A DNA stretch of 64,000 bases from Eupeodes corollae (Eukaryota > Arthropoda > Insecta > Diptera > Syrphidae). Location: NCBI RefSeq assembly GCF_945859685.1, contig NC_079147.1, positions 71,950,946-72,014,945 on the forward strand. Reading direction: 5' to 3'. The translations under genes were made by a program, and so were the position numbers. Within the stretch, counting starts at the first letter, position 1; each line of letters begins with the position of its first letter. Under the pieces are notes generated by a model that worked only from the letters and a program-made list of their open reading frames with translations, did not search any database and was not told the DNA's origin. Positions 45,912 through 57,720 of the stretch are shown here, in pieces.

Positions 45912-46768
45912 ACATATATTTGGAAGTAAATTGCATAATCGAGTGTGTTGATGGGAAGATTAAAAATTGTTTAATGAAGCTCCTTTTAAGTTTCTCTGTT
46001 TCCACATACTTTTCTATTCCCAAACTAATTTGGACTTCACAGCTGAATTGAATATTCGATATTTGAACAACAATTAGACAAACAAATATCTTCATGTTAA
46101 GTTTATGAGACTTTCAGAAATGTTGACCATTTAATTGTGATGTTTATGTCAAATTTAATGTAGCTTAAGGTTCATTTGAAGATATTTATATTCGTTTGTA
46201 ACTTCCAATCTAATAAAATTTCACTTTCAATTGCCGCCAACTTCTGTTAAATTTGATTGATTAAAAATCATAATTTTTGGTGTATATGACATATGATGTG
46301 CCCCTTTTTATTTCTAATACGAAAAGCTTTTACTATTGATATCAAAAATAAGATTTGGACACTTTTGTAGTATTTTTTCTAGATCTAGCTTGGAATTCGG
46401 AAAACATCTTTTTTTCTTCTTCCCAAGTCGACCGTTTGTGTAGTCTATTTCTGAAAAATAAATCCTTCCGATATCGATATTATGAAATTGCACCTTTTCT
46501 GAGTGTTTAAAATTTGTGTACTAAAGTTTTGTCTCTAAAAGAAATTGTAAGCTTTTTATTGGATTTTGGTCATTTAGTAACATTTCGCACAGAATTTTGG
46601 TCTACTTTCGCGAAAATATTTCTTGTTGCAGTTTTTCTTCGAAATAATTCCGAAATCAATTCCAGATTGAAATTTCTATCAAAAATTTGACTTTTTGAAT
46701 CAAAATAGTTTTTTTTATGAAATTCAAAAGTTCCTTTAATTTTAACGCGCTGAGTTAATATTGAATTA
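45912..46768. other. AT-rich stretch without recognised genes
   Basis: Nothing recognised on either strand beyond chance frames. Confidence 0.5.
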
Positions 46769-46995
46769 GAACCCGTCGCGTGTTGGTTAGTTTGTAGGAC
46801 TATCATGTCAAAAGTCTTGGATTCAAACCTCGCCTGTGCCAATTTAAAGTGTGTTCATGGGTACAACTGCATCTTGCAAGGATTTGACAAATTCTCTAAA
46901 AGTAATTCTTGTCATAAAAAGTGCTTCCTCAAATAAGCCGTTCAAATTTAGTTCCCATCCATCCCTGACAACATTATTCGCACACAATAATATTG
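46769..46995 (+). mobile_element. tRNA-derived SINE, old copy
   Basis: Head with A box 'TGGTTAGTTTG', B box 'GGATTCAAACC', and body to CACACAATAATATTGAAAC. The 3' tail is lost. Diverged and probably old. Confidence 0.72.
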
Positions 46996-48689
46996 AAACT
47001 TGGAAACAGGTAAGCTCAAAAGTAAGACATGTTCCCATTATTTTGACCATAGCTGTTTGTATTTAAGAATGATGAGTGTTGTGAATAATGATGATTCGTC
47101 TACATTAATACATGTATACAGTGTATATTGTATAACCATGTGAGATATATGAATAGGATATTGTGTGTTTTGCTTATTTGCGAGACGGCTGTGAAAATGT
47201 ACATTTCTACATACCTATAGTTAAAGTTATATATGGTTTTCCTGGATGATTTTGCTGACTTTGCGTTTGCGTTTGGGTTTGCTGCCTCCAGAAACACTAC
47301 GTCTACGAAGACGACGATGTTAAACCACCAGAGTTTGTTCAGCTCATAATATCGTGTCGTCACTCCATTCCATCTTGGACGAGCTGGATTGCTTCCACAA
47401 ACAGTTCACTGAGTGTTAACATGTTTGCCTATTAGTTTTTATAATATTTTTTTTCTTCTTTCTCTTCGTCTTCTCTCCTGTGGTCCTTCCTTCTATTCTA
47501 AGGAGGAGCAAATGTTGCTGATCCAAAATATAGTATCTAACCCTCTTTAATACTGGATGAGGATAAAGATGACTGTGGACCTATCTGTTCCCTAATATAT
47601 CTATGGAAGAATTATTCGAATATGAAGATGATGATATGGCTATGCTATGCTATGGTGATGGTGATAATGATGGCACCTAAGCAAGTGTTGATTAACGCTT
47701 TTTACTTTATATACTTTGTTATAGAAGAATCTGCAAGCATAGAAGAAAAGAAAGAACAAAATGTCGAAAATTAATATAAAGCATCACTATCTTTTCACAA
47801 TCTATAGTTAAAAAGGGGGGGGGGGGGGAATATGGGGTTTAGATAAGGCAGGCAGGCTAAAGCAACAAAAATTCAAGAGTGTTTAATTAAAAATATAGGA
47901 AGGTGGAAGAGAGATATCTAACAAGGCAAGCTAACTAAAAGTCAAAGAATTAATGTAAATACCAGGGCCGCTGTTCTCAATTTATGACTATCAAGGGATT
48001 TTAAAATTTCACCCCCCAAAAACAAAAAACAAAATAAGTATTGATAATTTTAAATCATATCTATAAGTTGGATCAATACTAAAGCAAACTACTCAATTCA
48101 AAGTTCCAAGTATTAACAGAGCTTAAATACATTATTTTAAAACAATTTTAAGCCAGCTAGGATAGAAGTAATTTTAAGTATTACACCGAAAACTTTCATC
48201 AGCTCTATTTTAGCTTGGTTGGATTTGTTTCCAGGCCATTGCCCTACCTCTTAATTAAGACATCTCAGCATCTTAAGGTTGACCATAAATAATAAAAATG
48301 AAGCAAATTTTATAATTTTACGAAAGGAAATTGTCAGCTACCACGTCCAATAATCGAAATTATTTAAATTTTAATATTTTACGGTATATAAAAGTGTTTT
48401 AAATATTTAATAATGTTACAGGCATTCAATTAATCAGCAAGGTACACATTTTTTAAAGTTAGATTTGATTAAATAATATTTAAAGATTGGGATTTATTAT
48501 ATTCCTCAGTCATCTAGGACAGACAAGGGGTTATCTAATACCCTTATAAGTTACAACTTTTAAAATCAGATATAACAAGGTAAACAGGAAAAGCATTAAA
48601 TAAAAGTTCCGATGCACATTGGTTTTGAAAGTCTAAATAAAGCACTACTAAGCCAAGTAAAGCATTTCACATTCGTGAAGTCCAGCTAG
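46996..48689. other. Unannotated stretch
   Basis: No coding sequence or repeat family recognised. Short ATG/GATGAT-rich strings occur at 47620-47680 and a 14-base poly-G at 47815-47828. Confidence 0.5.
47815..47828. repeat. Poly-G run (14)
   Basis: Fourteen consecutive G on the plus strand, following AAAA. Confidence 0.9.
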
Positions 48690-50140
48690 AAAAAGGTTCT
48701 CTTTACTTGAGAGGACCCCAGGTGAAAATCTGTGGATAAAGACATGATATGCAAACACAGTGGTGTTGAGTACACTACTATTTGTTTTGTTTATTAATGA
48801 TATCTTGGAAGAGGTCGGAGGAGGAATCCAGTTCGGAAGTACTCGGATACCAGGACTGATACTGATGACATAGTTTTTTTTTTTTATCTGAATCGGTGGA
48901 AGGAATGCAGCGTATGGTGAACAGACTGGAGACTTACTGTGAAAATTGGAATCTTTCAGTTAATTTACAAAAGTCTAAAATTATGATATTTCGGGGCGGA
49001 GGAGGAAGATATGCAAATAATGAACAGTGGATGTACAAATGTGAATATGTTGCAATTGTTCGAGAGTACAAATACTTAGCGTTTTTAATAACATCTAACC
49101 ACGCCATAAAAAAACATTTTGAGTTCAAGTTAGCGGAATGGAAAAGAGCAGTTTCTTCTGTGTGGAAACGTTGCATCGATAATAAAGGTGTCAAGATCAG
49201 TTCGAAGCTAAAAATGTTCCATGCGACAGCAGCTTCTATAATGCTTTATGGCGCGCAGTTTTATTAATATTGTAAATACGAGGAGGTGGAAAAGTTCGTC
49301 AGGTATTTCTTAAGCGCATTTTTTAGCTAGCAATTTGCATTCCAATTAATACGCTACATTTGGAAACAACTGAACCTCCATTGTTCTAAAGGACCTTAAA
49401 GCTGCATTTTGACTACATTATTAAGTTGATGGAAATGGACGAAGAAAGATTGCCGAGACAAGTACTTAAACAGATTTTGTCATCCAGGGGTAATCTAGTC
49501 AAAAAGTGGGAGGAGTGGGCTCTTAGCTTAGGTGAAAGTATCGAATTTTTACCTCGTATAAGCCAGATCTAAAAGACAATTTTAAAAAAATAATAGAGAA
49601 GTTAAGCCATGTCGCTTATAGAAGTTTCAAAGATGAACCTCAATGTTCGCAACAAAGAATGATTTACAGTCAACTAAATTTAGATCTTCAAGAACGAACA
49701 AACCTCCTCAACCGTTTCCCTATCAGTATGATAAATGTTATATTTAAAGTTAGAGGTGAATTATTAAATTTAAATTACATTCCGCATCGACCATATCTGC
49801 CAATCATATGCGACCTTTGCAATCTGAATGTGAGAGAAAATGTACACCACTTCATTGCAAGATGTCCTGTTTTGCAAGAGTTTCGTATAAAATATTTTGA
49901 AGCAGCTGTGAATTGGTCGAAACATTGGAAGTTCTAAAAATTGTATATAAATATATTACAACCGCATTGCTTTATAGACAACGTATCTGCGAAGAAGACT
50001 TTTAATTTAACAACTGGGTTAAATTATGCAATTAACTTAAATACATTGTCAATCTGGTAGACGGCCCCTACCCAAACCACATTTAACTTGTGAAAATAGT
50101 ACCATAATTGTTAATTTTAAAACTATTTTTCAAATAAAGT
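48690..50140 (+). mobile_element. LINE ORF2 C-terminal half, family L (copy 2)
   Basis: Plus-strand frames give 'LLFVLFINDILEEVGGG' (RT motif before YADD; the YADD itself is reduced to TDDI), 'LETYCENWNLSVNLQKSKIM', 'EYKYLAFLITSNHAIKKHF', 'YRSFKDEPQCSQQRMIYSQL' and the C-terminal knuckle 'CDLCNLNVRENVHHFIARC' (about 49810-49866). Stop near 49937 and a 3' UTR ending about 50140 on AATAAAGTTTTTCTAAATAA. Frameshifts at 49265-49560. A poly-T interrupts the frame near 48870. Confidence 0.78.
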
Positions 50141-50214
50141 TTTTCTAAATAACTTACTACAAATATTGTGGCTAAATTATTTAATGGGAGGGATGCACGT
50201 AGTCATTTAACTAG

Positions 50215-52040
50215 AGCTTTATTTATGAAAATAATGATACAAAAGTTTTTTGAAAGCTTTCCAAAATAGTGAACTTCTAGCGTGCATAGATTCCATTTTA
50301 CGGCAGTTTGAGGCCCTTACGAAACGTGAAAGACTTATAATGTTAATATGATTAAGATCGTTATTGAAGAATTTTACTAGGTAAGTCTTGCATTTTTGAG
50401 CTAAAGAAGCCATTAACATTGTACAAAGGAGGTGAAGAACTGTTTTCTCCTCTTCCACATTCTTACAGATTTTGCTAAAGCCATTTGAGAATATATGCCT
50501 ACCAGCAACACCGATTATTGAGCTCATATGCGATCTGCTTAGAGATAGCAAGCATATTGAGCATTTTAAATTTAGTGAAGGCCAAATGTTTTTCTAGGCC
50601 AGACAAGTGGTAATGTTTTTTCACATGATTTTTGCCTTCTTCATAGCGTCTTGCATTACCAAAAACTTAATGTAGCTAGCATTTGTCAAACGTGGTAGAT
50701 TGGGTTGGACTGTACCATTTCTGGCGAGTTTATCTGCCTTACAAATTTCCTGAAATGTCTATATTGAATGGCACCAAGCAAATGTGAATGTTAAGCTGAT
50801 GTACGAGTACATCTTCATTAGATATAATCGACAATTATGGACTGTTGTCCAGAGATTTGATAGCGGCCTGACTATCTGAGAAACTATGGATATCAGGTGT
50901 TGATGTCATGTTTTCTGCCAGGAAAATACTTCTTTTATCGCCTAAAACACGCTTTAATGATTGGAAAGGCGGAATGAGTCACTAAATTTCAGTCATTTAG
51001 AGTACACACCTCCACCAACTACTTCATTTATTTTTGATCCATCTGTGTAAAAGTCGATTGACTCGTCTTCCAGGAAAGTCCTATCACCCCAGACAGATGT
51101 GGAAGATATAGAAATCTGGAAGTTTCTGCCGAATTGTATATGGGAGATGGTATAGTTTGTGTGCTTTGGAATTGAAATACTTAGGAATTAGGAAGTGGTC
51201 AATGCTGTTGTTAACTCACTGCGATGAAGTTTTGAGTCGAATAGCAGAGTTTGCACATATTTTTTTGCTTAGTATATTACTCTGAATGCAGACCAGTTAG
51301 AATTTTATTTACCACCAGGCTCCAGAGGAGAGGGGATAGAACTCCACCTTGCGGTGTTTCCTGCTAACAATTCTTCTAACAGAAGAGTCTCCAAGTTTTG
51401 AGTTACTTATTCTGATAGTCAGTATTGAATGAATTAACTCCCCAAAATAACCTTTTAAATTCAGAGATTTAAGTGCAGATGTGTCCACGTTATTAAAAGC
51501 ACCTTCGTTGTCAAGGAAAGCAACCATAGTGAACTCTCTATGATGGAGGGAATATTCTATGGTGCATACTAGGGTGTGTAACGCCATTTCCACCGATTTT
51601 TTTTAAAGTAGGCATGTTGAGACATAGACAGAAGTCTTTTATCAGTACTTGCCCTTAAATGGAAATCTACCAATCTTTCTTAGGTCCTAAGAACAAATGA
51701 TGATTGACTTATAGGTCGTATATCTTAAAGCTTGACTTGTGGGCAGTTTCCTGCTTTGGGTATTAAAACAAGGATTGTTACAATTATGTCTGAGGCTTTT
51801 TGTATTTCGGCTGGTATTATACCATCTGGTCTTGCAGATTTAATGTATTCTAAGCTCTGGAAAACATATTGTAGCTTGTCCATTGTGATAAGACCTTGTT
51901 GATGTGTTACATTGGTACTTAAAAGTATTTAATTGTTACAAGTTGCATTCAGAGAGCTACCAAGAAAGTTAGTATCTAGTAGTAAGCTTAGCGATTCTTC
52001 TCTTGAAGTTATCTTGAAACCATCTTCATTTTTCAGAGAG
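50215..52040 (-). mobile_element. RNase H-bearing LINE, second copy (RT and RNase H)
   Basis: Minus strand, read downward: 'ARPDGIIPAEIQKASD' (about 51800), 'TALHTLVCTIEYSLHHREFT' and 'AFLDNEGAFNNVDTSAL' (RT palm with the first catalytic Asp, 51480-51590), then after a one-base shift 'TPQGGVLSPLLWSLVVN' (about 51310-51365), RNase H 'SQSIFTQMDQK' region (FYTDGSK in the neighbouring frame, about 51050) and 'HSFSDSQAAIKSLDN' (about 50850-50895), and the C-terminal frame 50219-50551. Same family as 870-2035. The endonuclease is absent. The YADD segment was not found. Confidence 0.8.
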
Positions 52041-52152
52041 CTTGGAATCGCTGAATTAGTTTAAAGAATATGCAAAGAAAATACTTGAAATTAGATGATT
52101 TTAAAAAGAGGCCATACAATATGCGAACAATAACAAACACGAATACCCATAC

Positions 52153-52423
52153 CCAACTAGGGCCTAGTGACTCACAACTCGTGGCCATTCCTGTGTGAAA
52201 GTACAGTTGTGAGGGATGGAGGGGACCTACAGTTTTAAGCCGAATCCGAACGGCTACTTTGAGAAAGCACTTTTCATGACAAGAATTGCCCTTAGAGAAT
52301 TTGTCAATTCCTTGCAAGAGGCAATACCCGTGAAAGAAACTTTAAACGGCATAGGCAGGGATGGAACCCAAGACCTCTGGCATGACAGTCCAATGTACTT
52401 ATCATCATGCTATGGGTACTGCT
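52153..52423 (-). mobile_element. tRNA-derived SINE
   Basis: Minus-strand copy with body and head; starts at ACTAGGGCCTAGTGACTCAC and lacks the ACGGACTGT and (ATTT)n tail. The promoter region near 52350-52420 is still recognisable. Confidence 0.82.
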
Positions 52424-54240
52424 GTTTTTTATTTTAAGATCATAAACATAAATAGTAAAATCGTATAAGATTAGGAAGGTTACATTTCAGACATCATAAA
52501 AAAAGATATTGCAAAACGTTGGTAACAAATAAATAACCTTTTTCTCTGAACTCTATACGCCTGAAATTTGCCTACCAGATCCGCTACTGTCTAGAAATTA
52601 TGTATAATACTTGCTCATCTTCATCAGGAGAGCAAATGCATATAGAGAAGTAATGTCATCGACAACGACGACGACGAGTGAATTGATGTCTTGATTAAGA
52701 CGTGTTATGTGTGTAGAGTGTGTGATGTGGATAAATTTATGGCACATCCGCACCTCAAGCCTTTGTACTACGTACCTTTAAATAAATTCGCACTTTATCC
52801 TTTTTGCTTTTGCTAATATAGAGCTATGGTACATAAATAGCTAAGAAGAAAGGAGCACCCTTAAGTCAACGTTCGTATAGATGGGTTTACCCATATGAAC
52901 TATCTTCAAATGAAATATTGTCACTAGACCTATATAACTTGGTATAAGCTATGAGTTATAGAGCTATATTGACGGCTTTGAGATATGTACCTACTAGAAG
53001 AATATTTTTTGTATCTGAGGTATGTCTTAAGGTTTGAAAGTTGAACCAGTTTCGTGTGATGATGTCGCTTTTCATTAATTAAAGTTTTAATCAAACAAAC
53101 ACACCATCACATCAGTGTAATGTTGGTTGATATGAAGGAACTCGAACCCAAACCCAAACACAAACCCAGGCCAGCATCCTACTGACGGATGTTGAAGCTG
53201 GCTTGGCTTGGCACTCATGGGTACCCTGGCACTGGGTGGGTACACAAAACTTAATAAAATTCCTCAGTTGAGCTGACAAAATAAAAATAAATTAACAAAA
53301 AGAAAAAACAGAACTTTATAATATAAAGGAATCTTTGGAGCGAACTTATTTGTCAACTATATGGTACTGCGATGATGATGGCTGAATTGGTCGAGTGTGA
53401 TTTTGACTCTGGATAGTCGCAACGGAACGGAACGGACGGAACGAAACGGGATGGGATGGGTTGGATAGAGTGAGTTACGATGGGGGCTAGATTAAGCTCT
53501 TTTCTTTTGCAATTGCAACCAGCTCCAGCGAGAGGGTCATTCATCCTGAGTGGTGTGGTGGGTATGCGAGTATAATATAAGTGAATGGAGTGTTTGTACT
53601 TTAATTTAGTTTAAATTACTTTAATTTAATTGACATGAGAAAATTTCGCTACTCGTTCATTATACTATCTACATTCTACATCATGTGACAGATACACAGT
53701 GATCAGTGATGAATGAGATTATTATATTTTGTATAATGAAAAGGAAAAGCATTTTTGTGATACTCGTAGTTGGATGAGCATGAGAGTGAATGGACTGAAA
53801 GGTGATTGGACTTTGGATTTTTATGCATTCAAACAGATACATAGATACCCTTTATCTACAATTGGATTACATTTCATCACTTCGGATTAGATGAGATTTG
53901 ATGATGACAAAATTTAAGCTCATCAGACAAAATTAATGGAGGAAGTAATCCAATTATTTGTGTTACTGTTGGTGAAAGGTTTTATCTCCGTTGTTTCAGC
54001 GATGCAAAGTCATCGATCACACCGACGAAGTAAGTAATGCAGCCCCATATTTTTTGCGATTTTCAGTTTGGGAAAGATCACTTCGAAGAAACATTTCGAC
54101 AATAGAAAAACAAAAAAAAGGTGAGGTACCTAATCTATGTACTTGAACATTTTACAAATTTTATTATTTGCAGTTCGCTCAGAAGAAAATCTGTTTCTAC
54201 ACGTCAATTAATAAGTATTAGGACTAAAAAACGACGTACA
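52424..54240. other. Low-repeat stretch
   Basis: No gene recognised. Contains CGACGACGACGAC (about 52660-52675) and GGAAC/GGGAT pentamers at 53418-53462. Texture resembles 20.8-23 kb. Confidence 0.45.
53418..53462. repeat. GGAAC / GGGAT pentamer repeat
   Basis: Imperfect GGAAC units turning into GGGAT units. Simple sequence. Confidence 0.75.
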
Positions 54241-54250
54241 GTCAGCGTAG

Positions 54251-54262
54251 GCCACCTAGTGG
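54251..54262 (-). promoter_or_regulatory. CTCF-like core motif inside a 15-bp palindrome
   Basis: On the minus strand 12 bases read CCACTAGGTGGC, fitting the CTCF core CCASYAGRKGGC at all 12 positions; the flanking bases do not extend the match. The motif is part of GGCCAC-CTA-GTGGCC, so a hairpin or chance palindrome is also possible. No evidence of binding. Confidence 0.25.
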
Positions 54263-54282
54263 CCTGACAGCTGTTTCCCACT

Positions 54283-54515
54283 GAAGTACCCGTGGCATGA
54301 TAGTTACTGCATTGAACTGTCAGAGGTTTTGAGTTCAATGCTTATCTGTGCCATCTAAAGTTTTTTCACGGGTATTGCCACTTGCGAGGAATTGACACAT
54401 CCTCCAAGAGTAATTCTTGTCATGAAAAGTCCTTCCTCAAATTAACGGTTCGAATTCGTCTTAAAACTGTAGGTCCCCTGGCACACAGGAATGGTTAGGA
54501 GTTGAAAATTGTGAA
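54283..54515 (+). mobile_element. tRNA-derived SINE, shortened
   Basis: Starts TGAAGTACCCGTGGCATGA and continues through head and body. A deletion removes the CCATTCCTGACAAC region before GCACACAGGAATGG, and the 3' tail is missing. Confidence 0.8.
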
Positions 54516-54599
54516 AATCTTTAAAGCACTTTCGTTTCTCATTGAAGCATAAGAATACTGCACATTTTTGGCAATTTAAAAAGGATCGATATTTGTCAC

Positions 54600-55815
54600 A
54601 TTATTGACATACTTAGCTTAGTTTAATACCATCTTTGATTGCTGTTTTTTCTGCCATACTTCCATATCTCTTTTTTTCAATTCTGTCTCAGGAGTCATTG
54701 CGAGTTCGATACACGGTTAAGTCTTTACTATTCCAAATGATAACATACAATTTTTAAGCATATATAAACTTGAGGCATTAGGCTACGGAACCAATTATCA
54801 AAACAAATTGTATAGTTTTCAAAATGTAGGTACTGTGGAAGAAATTCTTGTTACTACATTTGAACTGACAGGAGGATTAGTTTCATCTAATGAATGCTTT
54901 GATCTTCCGTAAAAATGTCAAAATCGTAGGTGAACCCTGAGATATCACTTAGAATTTGATTTTTGTAGCATCATTCATGAGGTTTTGCAGGGTTGTAATG
55001 CTTTAGTTCGTATTGGTTTTTGGTTCGTGTTATTTGCTCATCTACCCATAAATATTCCTTTTTTGTACTCCAACAGCAAAAGTTTCCGGATTTTGGCAAG
55101 AAGAGGTCTGAATTTAAAAAGCTTTTCATGGCCACCTGGTTGCACGAGACTTGGAGTATTCATTGTTTTTGAAGTGTAAGTTTTTCTTTAAAAGCTCAAA
55201 TCTGTTGCATGTCATGATTTAATAAAGACTTGAGATTGACCAACATCCTTCGCCCAATACAGTCTGGTCGGTGGAAATTTCACACAAGACATAAAAATAG
55301 TAATTCCAATAAATTGTCCGATTTCGTTTTTCGTGATACTAACAGGCTTATTGATATTTTCTTGAAGAAACTCAAGTTTGATTGCTGATCGATCATATTC
55401 AATAATTTGTCTGAAAAAAGTAATTCAAAAACTTACTGTGACGTATCTAAAAGTTTTATGTCGTCGGAAAGATTAGTATTCCCCTTGAATTCAAAATTTT
55501 GCCCTTTAAATCCTGTCGTTTTGGTGTTTCAACAAATTTCAAAATGTTTGTTTTCTTTAATTCCAGTTTTTTTTTCGTTGATTATGTTTGAGCCTGTTTA
55601 ACAATATTTTCGCTCTAATAGGAACTTTGGGAATCAGTGTAAGGAACGGTAATATTATTTTCTTGATGGGACATATGGAGATCGCATTTACTGTCGGAGT
55701 CTGAAACCAGATCATCATCACTCAAAAATCCATCATCAGAAATGGGATTAACTAGCTTCACAAAAAAAAGTTGTAATATTAACAATCGTTGATATTCAAA
55801 CTGAAATTTGGCCAA
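54600..55815 (-). pseudogene. piggyBac-like transposase, decayed
   Basis: Minus strand from Met at 55815. An acidic N-terminus ('DDGFLSDDDLVSDSDSKCD') is typical of piggyBac proteins. Then come 'RNRTIYWNYYFYVLCEIST' (about 55300), 'CNRFELLKKNLHFKNNEYS' (about 55200; family RxRFxxIxxxLHFxDN), 'LFKFRPLLAKIRKLLL', 'LRVHLRF' with its frame-shifted SGFTYDFDIFTG-like neighbour (about 54925), and 'SSNVVTRISSTVPTF' (about 54850). The last recognisable part is 'ETELKKRDMEVWQKKQQ' (about 54650); the C-terminal Cys-rich domain is missing. Stops and shifts throughout. Confidence 0.75.
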
Positions 55816-55819
55816 ATTA

Positions 55820-56215
55820 TCGCATTGACTACCAAAATAGTCAATATGGCAACCTTATTTTTAAAAATTGATAACTGGATATTCATATTGACTACCGCAG
55901 TTGCCGTTTTTACTACCGCAGTCGTCATATTGACTACCACAGTTGTCCTATTGACTGCCGTAGTTTCAACTTCTTTCAACTAAAGTTGTCATATTGACTA
56001 CAGCAGTTGTCCTATTGACTTCCACATTAGTCAATATGACAACCGTAGTTTCAATTTCCTTCCACCAAAGTTGTCATATTGACTACCAAATTTGAACAAA
56101 ATTTCGGAAACCAAAATTAACAACAGAAAATTGTTCTATTGACTATCGCGGTTATTGGCTGAAAATTGACTACCAAATAGTCATACTAAATACGAAAATA
56201 GTCAATAGGATGACT
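55820..56215. repeat. Minisatellite of TATTGACTACC units with mirrored copies
   Basis: About ten plus-orientation copies of an ATTGACTACC-type motif, often continuing CAGTTGTC, at irregular 20-70 bp spacing. At least three reverse-complement copies (TAGTCAATATG or TAGTCAATAGG) lie near 55839, 56028 and 56198. Located directly at the 5' end of the piggyBac frame. It could be a transposon subterminal region or an independent array. The two overlapping open frames here (55779-55983, opposite strands) are repeat translations. Confidence 0.7.
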
Positions 56216-56569
56216 TTTTCGTTATGTGTTGGAACAGCCATATCTGAATATATAAAAGGCCGGGGTTTGTGGGTATTAAATACAAAGCCAAATATGGCAA
56301 GTTATAAAAAAAAAATCAAAATTCATGATTCATCATTTCGGTTTGTCAGGGTATCGTTTCTTAATGTCAAAGGTAGTTACAGAGCCACATTTGGTTAACT
56401 GAGTTGTTTTTAATGATCTGGATTCAAATGACTAGAGAGTAATTGAACAGTTCAGCAATCTATCTTTTGCACACTAATTTCTGAAATTATGTATCAGCCT
56501 TTAGACTTAATAGAAACGATTCAAGCGATTAAGGACAATTTCATTCAAAGAATCATTGAGTCTTCCCAT

Positions 56570-57720
56570 CCCGGCTGTCGATTTGTCTAGCTTAAAAGTT
56601 TGTAGGATTACGTGTTAGGTTAAGAAAGTTGAAGTTGAATTATTCTTAAAAATTTTAAAGTTTTTCATATAAAGAAATAGAAATAGTTTGAAAATCTAGT
56701 TTTGTTAAATAGATTTTTGCAAAAAACAAAAACTCTCAATATCGAAAACAATATTTTTTGTGAAATGAAAAAGCCTGAAGACAATATTTTTAATGTTTTA
56801 AAAGCTATTTGAGTCATAAGTAAATTTTTACCAAGTTTTAGTATTGTTTTTTTTTTGGGTTTTTAGTTTTTTTGTAAAAAAAACTGTTAATTATATTTTT
56901 CTCAAAAGTCGTCCGAATGTTAAAAACAATATTTTGTATAAGCGAAACTCTGTTGGAGCCATGATCTCAAATTTTTGAAAAGAAAGTTGAGTGGAAAAAC
57001 AATTTTTAATAAAATGTTGTTAAATTTGTTTAGGTTTTAAGTTTTTTTACTGAATACTGAAAACGATATTTTTTAATAGATTAAAGTAGTTAAAAGCCAA
57101 TATCTCAATGTTTTGAAAAAATATTTGAGCCGAAAATAATTTTTTATTTAAGGTTTTGAAAAGATATTTGAGTCAAATATCAATTTTTATGAAATTTTAT
57201 TAATTTTTTTGTTTAGGTTTTTTATTTTTTGAAAAAAAAAAACGGTCAATTCAATTTTTCTCAAAATTTTTCAGAATGTTGAAAACAATATTTCTTATAA
57301 GTTTAAATTAGTTTAAGGCCATTATCTCAAATTTTTGAAAAGATATTTGAGTCGAAATACAATTTTTAGAAACTTTGAGAAATGTTATTTTCGGTTTTTA
57401 TTTTTTATAAAAAAAATTAATTAAATTTTTAAAAGATATAAAAAACGTTATTATTCGTTGCACAAAATTGTTTTGTTGATAGAATAATTTTGTATTCGTA
57501 AAATTTTCGAGGTGACAAATCTTTTTTTTTAGTTTTTTTTTATATATATATAAAAAAAAACATTAATTGGATTTTTTTTCCAAAAATATACTTGTTTGGC
57601 ATCACGCTAAAATATATTATGTAAAATTTAATTCAAGTCTCTAGCGTTATCGGTTCGTAAGATACAATTTAAGCAAAATTTTCACTTTGTTTTTTAAATG
57701 CTATGGTACAAAAAATCATG
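56570..57720 (+). repeat. Tandem-core repeat element, copy E (3'-truncated)
   Basis: Begins CTTCCCATCCCGGCTGTCGA, equivalent to the family start, and runs through diverged units (ATTTGAGTC, TTTGAGCCG marks) and the 'AGTCTCTAGCGTTATCGGTT' segment to about 57720. The microsatellite and terminal hairpin are missing. Confidence 0.8.
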
